Of a stretch of DNA of 64,000 bases, positions 35,195 through 43,477 are shown one piece after another. The DNA comes from an uncultured Planctomycetota bacterium (GTDB taxonomy: Bacteria; Planctomycetota; Phycisphaerae; Sedimentisphaerales; UBA12454): contig CAINDG010000050.1 in assembly GCA_903847315.1 (NCBI GenBank), forward strand, positions 1 through 64,000, written 5' to 3'. Both the position numbers and the translations under genes were made by a program. Each line of letters begins with the position of its first letter. Position 1 is the stretch's first letter. The notes under the pieces were generated by a model. That model searched no databases and had not been told where the DNA came from. It saw nothing but the letters and a program-made list of their open reading frames with translations.

Positions 35195-35626
35195 GTGAAA
35201 AAGTCAATTATGTTAGTTGTTTTGGCAGCGATGGTCGAGTTTGTATTGGTTGGCGTTTCCAGCGCCGAGGAACCTAAACATCCCAGGTTCGACCCCAATA
35301 CGTTCGTAGGCAAAGTCATTGTCACTAAAGACGCAAACGGCGTCATTACCGCGGTGCAGTTGGAAAGCAGAAAACGCGGAACATACAATATTGTCCTCGA
35401 TGCAAAAGGCAAAGAGCTTGCCGAGAAAATGGCGGATAAATTTGTGGCAGTTACCGGCACAGTAGCGACTAAGGGTAACGCAAATTGGCTGACCGTCGAA
35501 AAATATAATGAGTTCCAAAGACCACGTGGTCCGGGTGACCCGAACAGGCCGCACGACCCGAATAGACCGCACGGTCATCATCCGGGTAGTCCTCCGTCTG
35601 GTGAAGGCGGCGGAGAGGGAAAGTAA
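35195..35626 (+). CDS. Small secreted protein with DPNRPH repeats
   Basis: 143 residues from a GTG with AAGGAG eight bases upstream. A signal peptide (VLAAMVEFVLVGVSSAE) is followed by a ~75-residue beta-type domain (FVGKVIVTKDANGVITAVQLESRKRGTYNI...), resembling small OB-like domains of planctomycete exported proteins, and a low-complexity tail with repeated DPNRPH and Gly/Pro/His residues that may bind metal. No family assigned. Confidence 0.7.
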   Translation: MKKSIMLVVLAAMVEFVLVGVSSAEEPKHPRFDPNTFVGKVIVTKDANGVITAVQLESRKRGTYNIVLDAKGKELAEKMADKFVAVTGTVATKGNANWLTVEKYNEFQRPRGPGDPNRPHDPNRPHGHHPGSPPSGEGGGEGK

Positions 35627-35686
35627 AAATTATTTATTGTCCGTTTTTGAAGGGTATCAGTAACAGGATTGTTTTTATATAAGCAG

Positions 35687-35740
35687 ACTCCACAGGGCAA
35701 AAGGGATTCTCGCCTCTTTCCTCTGTGGAGTTTGTTTTTA
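35687..35740 (+). terminator. Terminator after the DPNRPH protein gene
   Basis: ACTCCACAG (35687-35695) pairs with CTGTGGAGT (35723-35731), followed by TTGTTTTTATT. It touches the end of the convergent acetolactate decarboxylase gene and may serve both. Confidence 0.65.
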
Positions 35741-36496
35741 TTGCTCCGCTTTTTTAAGTTCCTCGGTTTTGTCTTTCGACAAATCGATATCTTTCAGCAA
35801 ATCGCCTTTCGGCAGAATGACCAAAAACTCGCTGCATTTATCTATCCGGCAATTTCCAGAACTCAATTCAAAATCAAGAATATGCCCGCCTTGTTTGAAA
35901 TCGCTTCTTAAAAAATGAAAATGACAGCCGGGGACGTTTATGCCTTTTGCAAAAGGAGGTGTCCTGAAACCGACAATTGTTCCCGTTACATCGTTCATCT
36001 CGAAGACCGGTTGAGTTTTGGCGACTTCCGCCAAAGGCGAATATGGTTTGTTCTGGGCAGGTACGCTTCTGACTTTTACGTGTTTGAACTGCCCTGAGAT
36101 TTCGACGGCTAAAAATTGATTCTGATTTGAAACTTTTTTGTTAATAATCGATTCGACAATTTTGAAATCCGCAGATTGTATTGCAAATTGAATGTCGGGT
36201 TTGAAATTGCATACTGTCGCGAAAGGTGTTTTAGTGTCGCCGGCAGGATTGTAAACCTTGCCATCGGATTTAACCTGATATATTTTGCCGTTCAGAACAG
36301 TCATTTCGCCGTCGAGTTTGTCAAATGTGCCGATTCCGAAATCGCCATAGCTTAATAACTGCCGGCAGGTTATTTGGCCGTCATAAGCGCCTGCAAGCAG
36401 GGCGTCGATAGTTGAGGTTTGAGTGATTCTGTCGGCCTGCCCCGTCAGGCACCCGCCGCAAAAGACCAGTACGAAAACCAGCAATAATTTTTTCAT
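35738..36496 (-). CDS. budA: Alpha-acetolactate decarboxylase with lipoprotein signal
   Basis: 252 residues from the ATG reading MKKLLLVF, preferred over a start 60 bases upstream because GGAG lies seven bases before it. The body matches acetolactate decarboxylase (acetolactate to acetoin): STIDALLAGAYDGQITCRQLLSYGDFGIGTFDKLDGEM, PFATVCNF, and zinc ligands in GCHFHFL and GGHILDFE. The N-terminus is a lipoprotein signal, VFVLVFCGGC, with a lipobox cysteine at about residue 17. That places the enzyme outside the cytoplasm, away from where acetolactate is made. No acetolactate synthase is nearby. Confidence 0.88.
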   Translation of the reverse strand: MKKLLLVFVLVFCGGCLTGQADRITQTSTIDALLAGAYDGQITCRQLLSYGDFGIGTFDKLDGEMTVLNGKIYQVKSDGKVYNPAGDTKTPFATVCNFKPDIQFAIQSADFKIVESIINKKVSNQNQFLAVEISGQFKHVKVRSVPAQNKPYSPLAEVAKTQPVFEMNDVTGTIVGFRTPPFAKGINVPGCHFHFLRSDFKQGGHILDFELSSGNCRIDKCSEFLVILPKGDLLKDIDLSKDKTEELKKAEQ

Positions 36497-36592
36497 TTTT
36501 ACTCCATAAGAATATGATATAGAATACAGTTGTCTCAATAAATCTTCAATATTCAATTTGTAATATCTGTTGGAGATACTTAAAATTAAGAT

Positions 36593-37099
36593 ATGATTTA
36601 TTTCTGGTTAATTCTTTTGATAATCGTTAACGCCTTCTGGCTTATGCTGGGGGTTTTCTCACTGCCGGGCAACTGGCTTATGATTATTACGACAATTCTT
36701 TTTGCCTTATGGCAGAAAAACATTTTCAGTGTCTATACAATAATCGCGGCAATAGTCTTGGCGGTTATCGGAGAGATTCTCGAATTTATCGCCGGTGCGG
36801 CAGGAACAAAGGCCGCGGGCGGCGGCAAAAAAGCTATGGCAGCGGCAATAATCGGCGCAATAGTCGGCGCTATCGTCGGCACTGTGATTATTCCAATCCC
36901 GATTTTTGGAACGCTGCTCGGTTCCGCGATAGGAGCGGCTCTGGCGGTTCTATTTGTTGAAAGAAAAGGCGGCAAAGAGTTAAAGCAATCCCTCAAAATC
37001 GCGACTGGTGCCGGGCTGGGACGATTTGTCGGATTAGGCGCGAAATTCATCGCGGGAGTTATTATCTGGCTGGTTTTTGCGATAGCGGCTTTTTTATAA
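36593..37099 (+). CDS. DUF456 membrane protein
   Basis: A 168-residue protein with four to five hydrophobic segments. FSLPGNWLMIITTILFALW, GEILEFIAGAAGTKAAGGGKKA and the glycine-zipper-like AAIIGAIVGAIVGTVIIPIPIFGTLLGSAIGAALAV are characteristic of DUF456. Function unknown. Divergent from the acetolactate decarboxylase gene. Confidence 0.88.
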   Translation: MIYFWLILLIIVNAFWLMLGVFSLPGNWLMIITTILFALWQKNIFSVYTIIAAIVLAVIGEILEFIAGAAGTKAAGGGKKAMAAAIIGAIVGAIVGTVIIPIPIFGTLLGSAIGAALAVLFVERKGGKELKQSLKIATGAGLGRFVGLGAKFIAGVIIWLVFAIAAFL

Positions 37100-37146
37100 A
37101 ATCTCTTGATTGTGCCGTTTTTTTTCGTATTATAAGGCTCAGCTTT

Positions 37147-37230
37147 GCCCAGGTGGCGGAATTGGCAGACGCGCCAGCTTGAGGGGCTGGTGGGCTTCGG
37201 CTCATGGAGGTTCAAGTCCTCTCCTGGGCA
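37147..37230 (+). tRNA. tRNA-Leu (anticodon GAG)
   Basis: An 84-base class II tRNA: acceptor GCCCAGG/CCTGGGC, D-arm GGCGGAATTGGCAGACGC, anticodon stem CCAGC-TTGAGGG-GCTGG with GAG at the centre, a long variable arm and T-arm GGTTCAAGTCC. Discriminator A is present; CCA is not encoded. Confidence 0.95.
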
Positions 37231-37241
37231 TTTCTTCTTTT

Positions 37242-37315
37242 AGCCACAAAGGCACCAAGACACTAAGTTTTTTATTATATATTTATTATTTTTGTGCCTT
37301 TGTGTCTTAGTGGCT
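37242..37315. repeat. Imperfect inverted repeat between tRNA-Leu and coaE
   Basis: AGCCAC...AAAGGCAC...AAGACACTAAG on the left mirrors GTGCCTTTGTGTCTTAGTGGCT on the right, around an AT-only centre. The arms pair with an offset, so the fold is imperfect. Similar AGCCACAAAGGCAC elements recur in many environmental genomes (from memory). It directly precedes coaE. Confidence 0.5.
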
Positions 37316-37327
37316 ATTTTTCCAAAA

Positions 37328-37936
37328 ATGAGCAAAAAACCAATAATCGGAATACTCGGCGGAATAGCATCGGGCAAAAGCACGGTCGCAAAAGAGCTCC
37401 AAAGCAGGGGCTGTGCTGTTATAGATGCCGATGCCATTGCCAAAGAGTTTCTCTATACCGACAATGTCAGGCAGCGGCTCGGCGCCAGGTTTGGCGACGG
37501 TATTTTTGACAAAGCCGGGATGGTGGACAAGGCCAAACTTGCTGATGCGGTTTTTAAAGATGAAATGGGCGTAAAGGCGATTAATGACATAATCCACCCT
37601 CTGGTTTTTAAGAGGACTGAGGAATTAATCGGGCAGTATCAGAATGACAAGGCGGTAAAGGCGGTGGTTCTGGATGTGCCTTTACTGGTCGAGGTCGGCT
37701 GGGAAAAAAGGTGCAATAAGCTTATTTTTGTTGATTGTGACGAGCAAAAAAGATTGAAAAGAGCCGAGAAAAAGGGGGTTTTTGACATAAATCAGCTAAA
37801 AAAAAGAGAAAATTTCCAAATTTCTCTGGACAAGAAGTCAAAGATATCTCATTATATATTAGACAATAATAATAGCCTTTCGGAGCTGACTAAACAGATC
37901 GGCGAGATTTTTCCCGCTTTAATATCAATAGCGTAA
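37328..37936 (+). CDS. coaE: Dephospho-CoA kinase
   Basis: 202 residues from ATG (MSKKPIIGILGGIASGKSTV); a longer frame from 37292 runs through the inverted repeat and is unlikely. P-loop GGIASGKS, VIDADAIAKEFLY (DAD acid motif), VLDVPLLVEVGW and LIFVDCDEQKRLKRAEKK are typical. It catalyses the last step of CoA synthesis. No clear RBS. The lid sequence is shorter than usual and ends HYILDNNNSLSELTKQI. Confidence 0.92.
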   Translation: MSKKPIIGILGGIASGKSTVAKELQSRGCAVIDADAIAKEFLYTDNVRQRLGARFGDGIFDKAGMVDKAKLADAVFKDEMGVKAINDIIHPLVFKRTEELIGQYQNDKAVKAVVLDVPLLVEVGWEKRCNKLIFVDCDEQKRLKRAEKKGVFDINQLKKRENFQISLDKKSKISHYILDNNNSLSELTKQIGEIFPALISIA

Positions 37937-38148
37937 GCGTTTAAAGTCGTATATAATTGCATTGGCGGGTCTGGTAAAATCCCATTTGGTTTTACATAAT
38001 ATAACGGCAAATCAGCAGACGTTTCCAAAATAATGATTTTGCCGTGTAAAGGTTTGTTGGGAGTTTAAACACAGAGAGAAAAAAAATTATTTTTAAACAT
38101 ATAAAAGTATCCAGCTTAACATAGAGAGAATTTCAGGAAGGAACTAAA

Positions 38149-39693
38149 ATGGCTAAGGCAATAGCAAAAGGCGACGACAAGGCCCCAAAAAAGCGAAGGA
38201 CTATAAAGAAAGACGGCGAGGACGAACAGCCGATTGAAGCCCAGCAGCCGGTTCAGGCCGAGCAGAAGCCTCAGCCTCAGCCCGCCCAGCAGGCAGTTGC
38301 TGTCGCGCAGCCTGTCAAGGAGCCGGAAAAGACAGTCGTCACCAACGGCCAAAATGGCGAAACTGCGGTAAACGGCGACAAGAAAAACGAATTCGAGTCC
38401 ACCCACGCCAAATACGAACGAATCAAACGCGGCAATCTTCATATAACCGACCTTCAGAAAATGGCGGTGGCAGAGCTTCACGAGGTATGCAAAAGAGAAG
38501 GCGTCGTCGAATATACAGGTATGAAGAAACAGGAGCTGATTTTCAAAATCCTGAAGGAAAGAATACAGCAAAACGGCCTTATGTATGGCGAAGGTGTCCT
38601 TGAGGTACTGCCTGACGGCTATGGCTTCCTGCGAAATCCTGAATACAATTACCTTTCCAGCCCGGACGATATTTACGTCTCTCCTTCCCAGATAAAAAGA
38701 TTCGGTCTTCGCACAGGTGCCGTAGTCAGCGGCCAAATTCGTCCGCCTAAAGAATCTGAAAAATATTTTGCTCTCCTTCGCGTCGAGGCCATAAATTTCG
38801 AAGAGCCGGACAAACTTTCCGAAAAAGTCAATTTCAGCGACCTTACGCCTCTGCACCCGGAGAGAAGATTAATACTTGAAACCCGTACCGACGAGCTCAA
38901 TATGCGTATAATCGATATGATTACACCCGTCGGCAAAGGCCAGCGTGGTCTCATCGTCGCTCCGCCCCGAACCGGCAAAACCATACTCCTGCAGAAAATC
39001 GCCAATTCAGTAAGCACCAATCATCCCGAAGTCAAACTGATTGTACTTCTTATAGATGAGCGTCCTGAGGAAGTTACCGAAATGGAGCGCAAAGTCGCCC
39101 GCGACGTCGAAGTCATAAGCTCGACATTTGATGAGCCTGCCTCAAGACACTGCCAGGTCGCCGAGATGGTTATCGAAAAGGCAAAGCGCCTCGTGGAATA
39201 CGGCGTGGACGTGGTAATTCTGCTCGATTCAATCACAAGGCTGGCACGTGCCTACAATACCGAAGTTCCGCATTCCGGCAAAATCCTCACCGGCGGCGTT
39301 GACGCAAACGCGATGCAGATGCCCAAGAAATTCTTCGGCGCTGCCCGAAATATCGAAGAGGGCGGCTCGCTTACAATATTCGCCACTGCTCTTGTCGATA
39401 CCGGCTCGAAGATGGACGAAGTTATTTTCGAAGAGTTCAAAGCCACAGGCAATATGGAGCTTCACCTCGACAGGCGTCTTGTCGATAGGCGTATTTGGCC
39501 TGCAATTGATATCAGCAAATCCGGCACACGAAGGGAAGAACTGCTTCTCGACGCAAAAGAGCTTGAGCTTGTTTACAGATTAAGAAGAGTTCTTAGCGAA
39601 TTGAATCCTGTCGAGGCCGTTGAACTGCTCAAGAGCAGATTGGCAAAGTGCCGTACAAACGCCGAGTTCTTAATGACTATGAAATTAGATTAA
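38149..39693 (+). CDS. rho: Transcription termination factor Rho
   Basis: 514 residues. An ~95-residue N-terminal extension, charged and Gln/Pro-rich ([20 protein letters not shown]), precedes the Rho_N domain ([18 protein letters not shown]), the RNA-binding OB domain ([20 protein letters not shown]) and the ATPase domain (Walker [60 protein letters not shown]). Insertions at this position are known in Rho of several phyla and can bind RNA or phase-separate. RBS AGGAAGG is good, and the ~200-bp leader would allow autogenous control. Confidence 0.97.
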   Translation: MAKAIAKGDDKAPKKRRTIKKDGEDEQPIEAQQPVQAEQKPQPQPAQQAVAVAQPVKEPEKTVVTNGQNGETAVNGDKKNEFESTHAKYERIKRGNLHITDLQKMAVAELHEVCKREGVVEYTGMKKQELIFKILKERIQQNGLMYGEGVLEVLPDGYGFLRNPEYNYLSSPDDIYVSPSQIKRFGLRTGAVVSGQIRPPKESEKYFALLRVEAINFEEPDKLSEKVNFSDLTPLHPERRLILETRTDELNMRIIDMITPVGKGQRGLIVAPPRTGKTILLQKIANSVSTNHPEVKLIVLLIDERPEEVTEMERKVARDVEVISSTFDEPASRHCQVAEMVIEKAKRLVEYGVDVVILLDSITRLARAYNTEVPHSGKILTGGVDANAMQMPKKFFGAARNIEEGGSLTIFATALVDTGSKMDEVIFEEFKATGNMELHLDRRLVDRRIWPAIDISKSGTRREELLLDAKELELVYRLRRVLSELNPVEAVELLKSRLAKCRTNAEFLMTMKLD

Positions 39694-39720
39694 AAATCCA
39701 ATTTCATATTTTCCAAAATC

Positions 39721-39756
39721 AAAAAGCCCCCAACTTTATGTTAGGGGCTTTTTATT
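39721..39756. terminator. Bidirectional terminator between rho and the LysM gene
   Basis: AAAAAGCCCC (39721-39730) pairs with GGGGCTTTTT (39744-39753): a 10-bp stem with T-runs on both strands, serving two convergent genes. Confidence 0.85.
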
Positions 39757-39797
39757 TATCGATTACTTCCCTAATTCTTTACTTCTTTACTTCCATT

Positions 39798-40271
39798 TTA
39801 TTTAGCCGGAATTGTCAACTTGCTGCCAACAACAAGAGTACTCTTAGCTGTAATCTTGGGATTCAGTTTGAGTATATCTTTGAAGCGGTCACCATTGCCG
39901 AGCTGCTTTTGAGCGATGGTCCAAAGACTGTCTCCGCTTTTTATAGTATATGTCGTTGTACCTGCTGGGGCGGAATTATCGGCTGGTGCAGCGGCGGTCT
40001 GTCCATTTGCTGCCGGGGCGGTTGCTGCGCCCTCTGCTGCCGAGGCCGGCGTTTTAAGTTTTTCAAGTTCGACATTAGCCTGCTGCAGTTCACTGCTCAA
40101 TCGAGTTACAAGGGTGTCGTAATTACGACTTTTCTCCTCTGACTGCCGTATCTTTGATTCCAAATCGGCAATCGCTGGTTTGTTCTTTGAATTTGTTATT
40201 ATGATACCAGCTGCCAGTCCGACTCCGAGTGCAACTATTACGATAATTATCAGTACGACTTTTTGTTTCAT
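39798..40271 (-). CDS. LysM-domain membrane-anchored protein
   Basis: 157 residues: one N-terminal helix (VVLIIIVIVALGVGLAAGIII), a coiled coil (ADLESKIRQSEEKSRNYDTLVTRLSSELQQAN), an Ala/Thr/Pro linker and a C-terminal LysM domain (YTIKSGDSLWTIAQKQLGNGDRFKDILKLN). LysM binds N-acetylglucosamine polymers, so a peptidoglycan-attached envelope role is likely. Confidence 0.85.
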   Translation of the reverse strand: MKQKVVLIIIVIVALGVGLAAGIIITNSKNKPAIADLESKIRQSEEKSRNYDTLVTRLSSELQQANVELEKLKTPASAAEGAATAPAANGQTAAAPADNSAPAGTTTYTIKSGDSLWTIAQKQLGNGDRFKDILKLNPKITAKSTLVVGSKLTIPAK

Positions 40272-40368
40272 CTTTAACTTCCTTCAAAAATCTTCCCTGA
40301 ATTCTTTGCCAGATTGTATCTGACGTTTTACATATAGCCAGATAGAATATCAATACTATTTAAAAACA

Positions 40369-40746
40369 TCAAATAAATCTTTGATTTTTAAGTTCCCGAT
40401 TTTCATTTATCAGTTTTTTTGCCTTACTGAAAAGATAAACAATCAAAAAAAAGGCCAGCAGTACCAGCAGGATGGCTATGCCGAAGTTATATGGTTGAAA
40501 CTCGCCATTTTCATCGTAACTGCCCCATTTTTCAGGGATAAAAAACATGTAAATCCGCAACATCTGGAATATCATTAACACTGCGGAGAAAAAAGACATT
40601 ATATATATGGCTGCGCAGATAGTTTTGTGTTTTGGATAATAATTTTCATGGGCACGGGAATTGAAAAACCAATAAATAGCTATAAGCGGACAAACCGTCA
40701 GACCGACAAAGAGAACATAAAGTATAATTTCAATAAATTCCCACAT
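40369..40746 (-). CDS. Hypothetical three-helix membrane protein
   Basis: 125 residues with three hydrophobic segments (FIEIILYVLFVGLTVCPLIAIYWFF; TICAAIYIMSFFSAVLMIF; GIAILLVLLAFFLIVYLF) and a charged C-terminus. No family recognised. It lies alone between the LysM gene and tRNA-Pro. Confidence 0.6.
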   Translation of the reverse strand: MWEFIEIILYVLFVGLTVCPLIAIYWFFNSRAHENYYPKHKTICAAIYIMSFFSAVLMIFQMLRIYMFFIPEKWGSYDENGEFQPYNFGIAILLVLLAFFLIVYLFSKAKKLINENRELKNQRFI

Positions 40747-40842
40747 TTCGCTGTCTTTCTTTAATGCAATTTGCTATAATCACTTGTAAATAAAGGACTT
40801 AAGCTGAAATGGCTTGCTTTTGCTTTCTATTTTGAGCAAAAA

Positions 40843-40917
40843 TCGGGGTGATAGGATTCGAACCTACGGCCTCCTGGTCCCAAACCAGGCGCTCTAGCCA
40901 AACTGAGCTACACCCCG
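40843..40917 (-). tRNA. tRNA-Pro (anticodon TGG)
   Basis: On the minus strand: acceptor CGGGGTG/CACCCCG, D-arm AGCTCAGTTTGGCTAGAGC, anticodon stem CCTGG-TTTGGGA-CCAGG with TGG, T-arm GTAGGTTCGAATCCTAT, discriminator A. CCA is not encoded. The D-loop is one base longer than usual. Confidence 0.95.
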
Positions 40918-41049
40918 AACAAATACGCGATACAATATGTATTATGGTTAGTTCGTTTTTTCTGCCGTCCGCTTGGCAGATTTAAGTATCCTATGAATAA
41001 TACTATACTTGCGGCCGATTTGCAAGGGCAGATTGGTTATTTACCCCTT

Positions 41050-41143
41050 CACCAATTTATATTATGAGGTAAAACTTGAAAAAATGCTCAAGATTGCTTT
41101 GATTTAGGATGTAAAACGTTCGATATTTAAGTATAAATTGGTG
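41050..41143. repeat. 12-bp inverted repeat pair upstream of glmS
   Basis: CACCAATTTATA (41050-41061) and TATAAATTGGTG (41132-41143) are exact reverse complements, 70 bp apart. This gap (40918-41231) shows no ORF and no glmS-ribozyme pattern. It could be the ends of a small element or a regulatory fold. Confidence 0.4.
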
Positions 41144-41231
41144 TTGGGGTTTACAGGCGATTTTTAACCGATATAATAGCTTAAATATCTATCGAATACC
41201 GTTTCTAAATACTATTTGAGGTAACTAACCT

Positions 41232-43100
41232 ATGTGCGGAATTGTAGCGTATCTTGGCAAGAAACCGGCCCAGCCGATACTTATTGAGGGTTTGAAACGT
41301 CTCGAATACAGAGGATACGACTCTGCGGGCGTAGCCCTGATAAATCCTGATAAAGGCGGAATAAGAGTAATCAAATCCAGCGGCAGAATCAGTGTGCTCG
41401 AAGAACTGCTCAGCGAGCCGGATCCGAAAGAAGTAGTCGGCATCGGCCACACACGCTGGGCGACGCATGGCGAACCAAATACGATAAACGCCCATCCGCA
41501 TCTCGACTACACAGGCAAAATCGCAATCGCTCATAACGGCATTATCGAAAATTACAGCACATTAAAAACCTGGCTCATAACCAAAGGCTGTAAATTCGTC
41601 AGCGAGACCGACACCGAAGTTATCGCCAATCTTATCGGCTATTTATATTCCAACACGGACGGCGAGGATGCGCCGCGTGACGGACAGAACAGATTCGAAT
41701 GGGCGGTTCAGCACGCCCTGAACGAACTTGTCGGCACTTATGGTCTTGCCATAGTTTGTACGGATTTTCCCGATATGCTCATCGGAGCGAAAAAGGGAAG
41801 TCCCTTGATATTCGGCCTGGGCAAAAATGAATATCTAATCGCGTCCGATGCTGCTGCAATCGTTGAGCATACCACGCAGGTGATTTATCTTGCGGATAAC
41901 GAAATGGTTACCATAACTCCGAAAGGCTTTCATACCAAGACAATCGATAACATTGAAATACACAAGGAACTCAAACAAATTGAATTTTCGCTTAGTGCAA
42001 TCGAGCTGGATGGTTTCAAGCATTATATGCTCAAGGAAATCTACGAACAGCCCAAGGCCCTGAATATGTGTCTTGGCGGAAGACTCGATATGAGGGACGG
42101 CAGAATCGTATTGGGCGGAATAAGCAAATACTGGCGGGAATTTACACGAGCAAAGAGAATTGTTATCAACGCCTGCGGCACAGCATGGCACGCCGGTCTC
42201 ATCGGAGAATATCTTATTGAACAACTCGCCAGAATCAACACTGAAACGCATTACGCGAGCGAATTTCGATACAGAAATCCCATTATCGAAGACGACACGG
42301 TAGTTATCGCCATCAGCCAATCGGGCGAAACAGCCGATACTCTTGCTGCCGTTGAGCAGGCCAAAGAACGCGGCGCGGTAACGCTCGGCATCGTTAATGT
42401 TGTCGGCTCAACTATTGCCAGGACTACCGATGCTGGCGTTTATCTGAGAGTCGGGCCGGAAATAGGCGTCGCGAGCACAAAGGCGTTTACTGCTCAGGTG
42501 GCTGTGCTTGCTATGCTGGCAATTGAGCTTGGCAGAAGGAGACATCTTTCGACTGAGCAGGTCAGATTTTATATCGAGGAGCTTTCCAAAATACCTGCGA
42601 AAATCGAAGAGGTTCTTTCTCTTTCTGAACATATAAAGAAAATTGCTGAGGCGACTTGTGACAGAGAAAACTGGCTGTTTTTAGGCAGGGGATTCAACTA
42701 TCCGGTCGCTTTGGAAGGTGCGCTTAAACTAAAAGAGATAAGTTATATTCACGCTGAAGGTCTGCCTGCCGCGGAGATGAAGCACGGCCCAATCGCTCTT
42801 ATTACAAAGGGTATGCCTGCGGTCTTTATTGCGACGAAATGTTCGCAATACGAAAAGATTATAGGCAATATTGAGGAAGTCAGGGCTCGCGGCGGCAGAA
42901 CCATTATTGTTGCAAGTCAGGGCGATGAGAATATCAAGCAATACGCTGATTTTCTTATATCGGTGCCGGATGTGCCGGAAGAATTGCAGCCGATGGTTAC
43001 CGTAGTACCGCTGCAGATTTTAGCCTATCACGCCGCTGTCCTTCGCGGCCACGATGTCGATAAACCCCGAAACCTGGCTAAAAGCGTTACAGTTGAATAA
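41232..43100 (+). CDS. glmS: Glutamine-fructose-6-phosphate aminotransferase (isomerising)
   Basis: 622 residues. The N-terminal glutaminase has the Cys2 nucleophile (MCGIVAYLG), with RGYDSAGVA, HTRWATHGEPN and AHNGIIENY. Two SIS domains follow (INACGTAWHAGLIGEYLIE, AISQSGETADTLAAVEQAKE, RGFNYPVALEGALKLKEI, AEGLPAAEMKHGPIALI), and the tail ends AKSVTVE. It makes glucosamine 6-phosphate for peptidoglycan and LPS. Full length and apparently monocistronic. Confidence 0.98.
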   Translation: MCGIVAYLGKKPAQPILIEGLKRLEYRGYDSAGVALINPDKGGIRVIKSSGRISVLEELLSEPDPKEVVGIGHTRWATHGEPNTINAHPHLDYTGKIAIAHNGIIENYSTLKTWLITKGCKFVSETDTEVIANLIGYLYSNTDGEDAPRDGQNRFEWAVQHALNELVGTYGLAIVCTDFPDMLIGAKKGSPLIFGLGKNEYLIASDAAAIVEHTTQVIYLADNEMVTITPKGFHTKTIDNIEIHKELKQIEFSLSAIELDGFKHYMLKEIYEQPKALNMCLGGRLDMRDGRIVLGGISKYWREFTRAKRIVINACGTAWHAGLIGEYLIEQLARINTETHYASEFRYRNPIIEDDTVVIAISQSGETADTLAAVEQAKERGAVTLGIVNVVGSTIARTTDAGVYLRVGPEIGVASTKAFTAQVAVLAMLAIELGRRRHLSTEQVRFYIEELSKIPAKIEEVLSLSEHIKKIAEATCDRENWLFLGRGFNYPVALEGALKLKEISYIHAEGLPAAEMKHGPIALITKGMPAVFIATKCSQYEKIIGNIEEVRARGGRTIIVASQGDENIKQYADFLISVPDVPEELQPMVTVVPLQILAYHAAVLRGHDVDKPRNLAKSVTVE

Positions 43101-43120
43101 AAAACCGCGGGTAGTTGCAG

Positions 43121-43477
43121 TTAAACATCCTCTACCAGAATCGCTTTAGCTGTATCTGTAAGCACTTTAGCTTTGTGTTTTTTCCCTGCCGGTATAAAGA
43201 CGCCATCTCCCTGGCCGAGAGTTATTACTTTTCCATCGAAATTTATTTCCATTTGTCCTTCAAGTAAATAGCCGATATGCCCTTTTGTGCACCAGTCTTT
43301 CTCGATGAATTCTTTTGTATATTCTACTAACCGCATTTTCCTGCCGTTTTGTTCAAAGGTTTTAAACCTGACGCCGGTCTGAGGAGATTGCCATTCCATC
43401 GATTCAAAATCTATCTTGTATTGTTCCATATAGCCATTTCCCAACGCGTGGTATTTGCGAAATTTTATTCTAACCAC
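43121..43477 (-). CDS. Small cupin-domain protein
   Basis: 118 residues (103 if the internal ATG reading MEQYKIDF is used). A single cupin barrel with motif 1 changed (CTKGHIGYLLEGQMEINFDG) and motif 2 GDGVFIPAGKKHKAKV. At most two of the usual metal-binding His remain, so metal binding is uncertain. The longer start overlaps the upstream DUF885 gene by 13 bases, suggesting co-translation. Confidence 0.75.
   Translation of the reverse strand: MVRIKFRKYHALGNGYMEQYKIDFESMEWQSPQTGVRFKTFEQNGRKMRLVEYTKEFIEKDWCTKGHIGYLLEGQMEINFDGKVITLGQGDGVFIPAGKKHKAKVLTDTAKAILVEDV

Noticed and set aside
41144-41231. glmS ribozyme in the leader of glmS
   Set aside because: None of the conserved core blocks could be seen between the inverted repeat and the start codon.
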